Shown here in pieces: positions 60,501 through 64,000 of a stretch of 64,000 nt of DNA. The notes under the pieces are model-generated. The model searched no databases. It was not told where the DNA came from and was given only the letters and a program-made list of their open reading frames with translations. The stretch covers positions 18,400 through 82,399 of the forward strand of contig NZ_JAQTQD010000012.1 in assembly GCF_028712425.1 (NCBI RefSeq), given 5' to 3'. The position numbers and the translations under genes are program-made. Position 1 is the first letter of the stretch. Every line of letters begins with the position of its first letter. Source of the stretch: Methanoregula sp. GTDB taxonomy: Archaea > Halobacteriota > Methanomicrobia > Methanomicrobiales > Methanospirillaceae.

Positions 60501-61789
60501 ACCTCCTCTTCAGAGAACCCGCTGATTTTTAAAAATGCCGGGTTGACAGCAATGAATTTCTGGTCGGGCATGCTGTTGATGGCAATCGGGTAGGGACTTG
60601 TGTCGAAGATGTTCCGGAATTTCTCTTCGTTCTCCCGTATCACGGACTCGGTCTGCATCCTGTCGGTGATGTCCCGGAGCGAGATGAGGATGGCCTCCTT
60701 CCCCTCAAACGTGATGGATTTCCCGATGCTCTCGACCCACCGCACCCGGTGGAGCGCGGTGACGATCTTGTGTTGCGCAAGGAAGCCGTCAATACCCTGC
60801 GCAACCTTCGAGAAGTCCTGGACCACCGTCTCCTTTGAATCCGGTGCGATAAAATCGAGGACGTTCTGCCTGCCGATTACCTCCAGGTACTCCTCCTCTT
60901 CGATGAGGTTTCCGGCAGCCTGGTTGGCAAAGAGGATCAGCCCGGCCGGGTCCACGATCAGGATCCCGTCCAGCGAGTGCTCAACAAGGGTCCGGAACTT
61001 CTCCTCGCTCTCTTTTAAGGCCTGTTCTGTCTCCCTGCGGTGCGTGACGTCCTTGAAGATCCCGCGGGTGTACTGGGGTTTCCCGTCGGCGATCTTACAG
61101 CTGGCAAATCCCTCGGCATAGACCTTCCTGCCGTCCTTTGCCCGGAAGATGACATCGATGATGCCCATGTCCTCCCCTTTGAGAACCTGCGGGAAAACGG
61201 CCATGCAGTGTTCCCTGCTCTCCTCATGGATGATGTCGAAGAGCGAGAGGGTGGGCAGTTCCTCCTCCCGGTAGCCAAGGGTGTCCTGCCATTTTTTGTT
61301 GGTGAAGAGGAACCGGCCCTGCGGATTTACGCTCTGGATCATGTCGCTGGCATTCTGGAGGTCATGGAACCGCTGCTCCTGCTCGGCAAGGGTCAGTCTC
61401 GCCCTCCGCATCTCGATGGCCCGAATGACGACATGCCGGAGTTCGGCATAGACAGCTTCGGCATCGCATCCTTTCTGGAGATAGAAGTCGGCCCCGTTGT
61501 TCAGGGCTTCGATCACAACCTCTTCCCTGCCACGGCCGGTGAAGATGATGAACGGGAGGTCGCCGTATTCAGAACGGACCTGCTTGAGAAAGACAATGCC
61601 GTCTGTATCCGGCATCTCGTAATCGGAGATGATGGCGTCGGGACGCTGTTCCCTGAGGAGGGCCAGGGCTTTTGCGGCGGAATCGCTCGTCCCGACAGAA
61701 AATTCCCCTGTGGTCTCCAGGAATGTTTTGCCGAGCTCAAGGAGGTCGGCGTCGTCATCGACATACAGGATGGTATACGGCGGGGGCAC
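57548..61789 (-). CDS. Giant hybrid sensor histidine kinase: receiver, seven PAS, GAF, HisKA-like, HATPase
   Basis: A 1413-residue soluble kinase. Residues 1-125 are a receiver domain with acidic pocket D11/D12, phospho-acceptor D56 (IISDYEMPDTDG), T84 and K106. PAS domains follow at about 140-255, 263-378, 388-505, 548-662, 673-790 and 798-915; a coiled coil (510-545) separates the third and fourth. A GAF-like domain covers about 920-1068 and a seventh PAS about 1078-1200. The DHp helix has H1219 in SGITRHDVLNKIAIIQG; the HATPase has FHNLVDNSLRHGG, EDNGAGIP and TGLGLFLAREIL. PAS 2, 5 and 7 are close copies. No transmembrane helix, so it senses internal signals. Confidence 0.93.
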   Translation of the reverse strand: MPPPYTILYVDDDADLLELGKTFLETTGEFSVGTSDSAAKALALLREQRPDAIISDYEMPDTDGIVFLKQVRSEYGDLPFIIFTGRGREEVVIEALNNGADFYLQKGCDAEAVYAELRHVVIRAIEMRRARLTLAEQEQRFHDLQNASDMIQSVNPQGRFLFTNKKWQDTLGYREEELPTLSLFDIIHEESREHCMAVFPQVLKGEDMGIIDVIFRAKDGRKVYAEGFASCKIADGKPQYTRGIFKDVTHRRETEQALKESEEKFRTLVEHSLDGILIVDPAGLILFANQAAGNLIEEEEYLEVIGRQNVLDFIAPDSKETVVQDFSKVAQGIDGFLAQHKIVTALHRVRWVESIGKSITFEGKEAILISLRDITDRMQTESVIRENEEKFRNIFDTSPYPIAINSMPDQKFIAVNPAFLKISGFSEEEVLGKNPVELGLLTIPEAAKLVSRAVLAGKIENVPLALTAKAGRRVHVSFSTVPLRIGGRSASLTVTAEVTQLKRVEEELVRKNEDLHAAYEELTATEEELRTNYEELHRREQALTESEEKYRLMTESTTDVIYMMDRNGIITHVGPQIARYGFSPEEVLSHPFTDFLNAETVSNAISDLEKTLAAGKPMVTPLKMRDKAGNIHWLEDNGAPIHDASGEIIGLSGILRDITERKEMELALKESEEKFRALVENSLEGIIIVSFTGKLLFANMAAGRIVDIDDYRSAIGTLNVMDLIALESKPAVLKDLAQVALGIDAYLVHYKLITATKREIWVECIGKKISFEGSTAMLVSMRDVTERRKAEDVLRESESRLSMLFRSSPVSMTLVSARDGRFVDVNDEFVKNTGFSREEVIGKTASEIRIFADSEEYERFASALRKGGRVQGMEIRCVTKNGQVQICRFTSTVILMNGVPHILSNIENINQQKEAEAALNTLVKSMVGTTGVDSLHTITGNVAAWLRADCVLLSEVSPDRKTLGARSMILDGKRVAAFSCSLPGTPCNAVTEQGFQFYGDNLMQLFPEAGAVIEHGFSAYIGTPLRDSTGKTMGVLSAFFRTPQKSPAGYRDILDIMAVKAAAEIERSRIEETLRESEEKFRTLVENSLDGILIIDREGSILFANQASKVLVAPDKDGRTGGSEEGRNILEFVVPEARDAVRQDLINVKEGRDRYPVHYMAVTTNGKRVWIEGIGRQIVFRNAPAFLVSIRDITARKQMEETLLRTNKQLSLLSGITRHDVLNKIAIIQGHLALAKREGATPDYPALIEKIAPSITFIRQQVEFTRLYQNLGTKEPEWQSAEKFLATASVPKSVQLKSELGDVEIYSDMMLEKVFHNLVDNSLRHGGKVTEIRLAAHPDNSGLMITYEDNGAGIPAAEKEKIFERGYGKNTGLGLFLAREILSTTGMTISETGVEGKGARFEIHVPENTYRNV

Positions 61790-62310
61790 ACAAACCTCTT
61801 GTTCTTGTTGATGGATTACGGATCTACACCTGCTTTTAGATATAGGTATTGCTATTGCCGGTTACCGTTATATCGAATTATCTGCACTTGAAACCGAAAA
61901 AGGGGCCATATTACGTGTTTACAGTACCACTCCCCCGTTCTCTGCTTCCGGCTTTCTGGTGCAGGATGGTATCCGGAACATGGGGGATGCCAGCCGGATC
62001 CCGGCCGGGATGGTGGTTTCTCTTTGCGATCCAGCCGGAGGAACTCTGGAATGTTTTTGTCCAAACGTGCGTGCGGACAACGGCATCGGATGCTGCGATG
62101 CTGGGGTACGGTGCCGGGTCGGATTGTTGCGATGGAGCAGGGCTCTCTCCTTCCATACACCACATCAGGATAATTTCGGCAGGCATATTATCGTAAAAAT
62201 AAAAAATCCGGTCAACCAGCGTGGAAAATCGATCTCCCATCATTCAGTAATACGTGCAATCCACCAGCCATCACCAGGAACTGCAGCATCCTCCCGTTTT
62301 TCCGTGTTGC
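61790..62310. other. Divergent intergenic region, about 520 bases, no supported gene
   Basis: It separates the giant kinase from the repeat-protein gene and must contain both promoters. A TATA-like tract (GGCATATTATCG, then TAAAAATAAAAAAT) occurs at 62181-62208 on the plus strand. Open frames in this stretch have no start signals or recognisable domains. Confidence 0.55.
62184..62207 (+). promoter_or_regulatory. AT-rich promoter candidate of the FG-GAP-like protein gene
   Basis: CATATTATCG followed by TAAAAATAAAAAAT is the only strong AT-rich element within 150 nt of the ATG at 62311, implying a leader of roughly 80 nt. Confidence 0.4.
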
Positions 62311-64000
62311 ATGGCAGGATTGATCAGATTGACGGGGAGTAACGACGAACACTGCAAGCCTCTTATCCGGAACAGCCCGCGTGAACCCGGCCGGCGGGGC
62401 ATATCCGTCCGTATTCCGATCCTGCCAATGGCAGTCATCCTCACGCTCATCCTCTGTATCGCACCCGGTGCCGGAGCGTCGATAGCGCTTCCGGCAGTCG
62501 CGGATCCGGGGCTGATCACGGTGCCGGACCCCCTGCCCGGAAGCCCTGACTCCCCGCTTGCGTTCCGGTACGATGCTGCAACCGGGACATGGCAGGGGCA
62601 AAATACCGTGCAGCGTACCGATATTGCCGTGACAACGGACGGTCTGGTTCTCCTCGCGTCGCCCAACGGGACGGCAGTACTGCGGCTTGCGGGTATCGGG
62701 CGTGAGAGCCTTGCGGATTTCCCCGCAGGCACCATCCGGGCGGACGGGGACCGGCTGGAGATCGGGCGGGGCACCGCAACGGAGTGGTACGTGAACCATG
62801 AGACCGGGATCGAGCAGGAGATGACGCTCGGTGCCCGCCCGTCCGGTACCGGGGATCTCCAGATCGCGTTCGACCTCTCCGGCGACCTCCGCCCCGCACT
62901 CCTTGCCGGGCAGGTCCTCCTCCTCTCGGACGGGCATGGCCCCGTGCTGACGTATGGCGGGCTTGTGGCAACCGACGCGGGCGGGAACGTGCTCCCGTCG
63001 GAGATGGTCCTTGACGGCACCCGGCTCTTCTGGCAGGTGGATGACCGGGACGCGGTGTACCCGGTCTCTATCGACCCGGTCATTGCCCCCGCTTCATCTG
63101 CAAAAGTGCAGTTCACCGGCGGTGCAGCAGATGATGAGTTTGGAATTTCTGTTGCGCTGTCTTCTGACGGGAGCACGGCGCTTATTGGAGCAGATTATAA
63201 CAGCACGGCCGGGGACTATGCCGGAGCCGCGTATGTGTTCGAGAAGAAGGACGGCACGTGGGAATCAGGGGCGACGGCGCGGTTCACCGGCAGTGCAGCA
63301 GATGACGTGTTTGGGTATTCCGTTGCGCTGTCTTCTGACGGGAGCACGGCGCTCATAGGAGCAGTTGATAACAGCACGGCCGGAGACTATGCCGGAGCCG
63401 CGTATGTGTTCGAGAAGGGCGCCGGGTGGGAGTCAGCATCAGCGTCAGCAGCGACGGCGCGGTTCACCGGCGGTGCTAAAAATGACTCCTTCGGGTGGTC
63501 CGTTGCGCTGTCGTCTGACGGGAGCATGGCGCTCATCGGTGCACCTGGAAACGACACGGCCGGATCCAATGCCGGAGCGGCGTATGTGTTCGAGAAGGGC
63601 GCCGGGTGGGAGTCAGCATCAGCGTCAGCGGCGATGGCGCGGTTCACCGGCGGTGCAGCAGATGACGTGTTCGGGTATTCCGTTGCGCTGTCGTCTGACG
63701 GGAGCACGGCGCTTATTGGAGCATGGTATAACAGCACGGCCGGATCCAATGCCGGTGCAGCGTATATATTCGAGAAGGACGGTGTGTGGAAGGATGCGTC
63801 AGCGTCAGCGGCGACGGCGCGGTTCACCGGCGGTGCAGCAGATGACGTGTTCGGGTATTCCGTTGCGCTGTCTTCTGACGGGAGCACGGCGCTCATTGGA
63901 GCGGTTGATAACAGCACGGCCGGGGACTATGCCGGAGCCGCGTATGTGTTCGAGAAGGGCGCCGGGTGGGTGTCAGCGCCAGCGTCAGCGGCGACGGCGC
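62311..64000 (+). CDS. Secreted FG-GAP-like repeat protein (runs off right edge)
   Basis: An open frame of 563 codons from the ATG at 62311 with no stop before the window ends. A hydrophobic signal, ISVRIPILPMAVILTLILCIAPGAGASIA (about residues 34-62), directs export. A non-repetitive domain of about 200 residues (to SIDPVIAP) follows, then tandem repeats of 57-60 residues: ARFTGGAADDVFGYSVALSSDGSTALIGAVDNSTAGDYAGAAYVFEKGAGWESASASA. The FGxSVALSSDG...IGA core is the FG-GAP/beta-propeller blade pattern. It is probably a cell-surface adhesion or sheath protein. Confidence 0.85.
   Translation, partial: MAGLIRLTGSNDEHCKPLIRNSPREPGRRGISVRIPILPMAVILTLILCIAPGAGASIALPAVADPGLITVPDPLPGSPDSPLAFRYDAATGTWQGQNTVQRTDIAVTTDGLVLLASPNGTAVLRLAGIGRESLADFPAGTIRADGDRLEIGRGTATEWYVNHETGIEQEMTLGARPSGTGDLQIAFDLSGDLRPALLAGQVLLLSDGHGPVLTYGGLVATDAGGNVLPSEMVLDGTRLFWQVDDRDAVYPVSIDPVIAPASSAKVQFTGGAADDEFGISVALSSDGSTALIGADYNSTAGDYAGAAYVFEKKDGTWESGATARFTGSAADDVFGYSVALSSDGSTALIGAVDNSTAGDYAGAAYVFEKGAGWESASASAATARFTGGAKNDSFGWSVALSSDGSMALIGAPGNDTAGSNAGAAYVFEKGAGWESASASAAMARFTGGAADDVFGYSVALSSDGSTALIGAWYNSTAGSNAGAAYIFEKDGVWKDASASAATARFTGGAADDVFGYSVALSSDGSTALIGAVDNSTAGDYAGAAYVFEKGAGWVSAPASAATA
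63107..64000 (+). repeat. Tandem 171-180-bp coding repeats, five units
   Basis: The word TTCACCGGC recurs at 63112, 63283, 63463, 63643 and 63823, giving unit lengths of 171, 180, 180 and 180, with a fifth unit reaching the window end almost complete. Units agree at the DNA level nearly as well as at the protein level (for example GATGACGTGTT and GTTGCGCTGTC recur), including third codon positions, which indicates recent copying or gene conversion. Confidence 0.9.

Noticed and set aside
62271..63917. Minus-strand frames over the repeat-protein gene
   Set aside because: The plus frame has a signal peptide and FG-GAP-like repeats; the minus frames only mirror the repeats.
63107..64000. CRISPR-like spacing of repeated words
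   Set aside because: The 180-bp units are coding, keep frame, and have no short palindromic repeats separated by unique spacers. No CRISPR array was seen anywhere in the window.
1..64000. Search for insertion sequences, integrases or prophage genes
   Set aside because: No transposase, integrase or phage-structural motif was found in any reading frame, and no terminal inverted repeats with target duplications were noticed.

Overview
The window is chromosomal DNA of a methanogenic euryarchaeon, most probably of the order Methanomicrobiales (Methanoregula-like). The reasons are archaeal ribosomal proteins (L18e, archaeal S13/S4/S11), RNA polymerase subunits D, N and K, an ether-lipid isoprenoid cluster (mevalonate kinase, isopentenyl phosphate kinase, type 2 IPP isomerase, GGPP synthase), three coenzyme F420 genes (cofG, cofC, cofE), many four-base ATGA/GTGA gene overlaps, and several leaderless-type promoters. 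The lineage call comes from gene content and sequence style only; no database was searched.

Layout. 1-132: start of an Era-like GTPase running off the left edge. 382-4340: five consecutive CBS-domain genes, mostly overlapping by 4 nt. 4406-6561: an MFS transporter and a GNAT acetyltransferase. 6562-7053: a non-coding stretch with three copies of a 20-nt G/C-rich word, an AT-rich core and one close match to an archaeal origin recognition box. 7054-7562: AbrB/RelE toxin-antitoxin pair (minus). 7743-10536: three-gene operon for unknown anchored surface proteins (minus). 10752-11368: VapBC pair. 11492-17463: tRNA-Ser, rps13-rps4-rps11-rpoD-rpl18e-rpl13-rps9-rpoN, tRNA-Pro, rpoK-eno-rps2, one translation/transcription superoperon. 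17531-25134: MEMO1, mvk, ipk, fni, RNase J, GGPP synthase, gltX. 25280-27859: two CDF-like membrane proteins with atypical metal-site residues, and a TetR regulator (minus). 28256-33192: PadR, DUF1700, toastrack, COG1361-type protein, FtsX-like permease, ABC ATPase. 33231-40061: a metallohydrolase, acetyltransferase, nitroreductase, orphan DNA methyltransferase, two secreted proteins and an ABC1/UbiB kinase. 40075-42770 (minus): hypoxanthine/uracil-DNA glycosylase, FTR-like reductase, purC, cofG. 42925-47672: small soluble histidine kinase, polyprenol-kinase-like membrane protein, GyrI-like protein, cofC, an RNase III-like protein, YkgJ-like protein, zinc-ribbon protein. 47675-51349 (minus): cofE, folP-like, folD, glyA. 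51652-57509: coiled-coil protein, smc, scpA, Fic protein. 57548-61789 (minus): a 1413-residue receiver/PAS/GAF/histidine kinase. 62311-64000: start of a secreted FG-GAP-like repeat protein running off the right edge.

How the parts work together. The 11.4-17.5 kb block makes ribosomes and polymerase. The 17.5-25 kb block carries the late mevalonate (phosphate) route to IPP/DMAPP and on to geranylgeranyl diphosphate for archaeal lipids. cofG, cofC and cofE lie in three separate places but all serve F420 synthesis. cofE is translationally linked to folP and folD, with glyA next, which suggests a combined pterin/C1/F420 unit. smc and scpA form a condensin unit with a conserved-looking coiled-coil protein in front. 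The 28-33 kb cassette looks like a self-regulated envelope-stress or efflux module.

The strongest leads for follow-up are the origin-like repeat region at 6.6-7.0 kb, the RNase III homologue with an apparent catalytic substitution, the enolase lacking a normally conserved loop, the CDF-like pair with a degenerate metal site, and the coiled-coil partner candidate upstream of smc.
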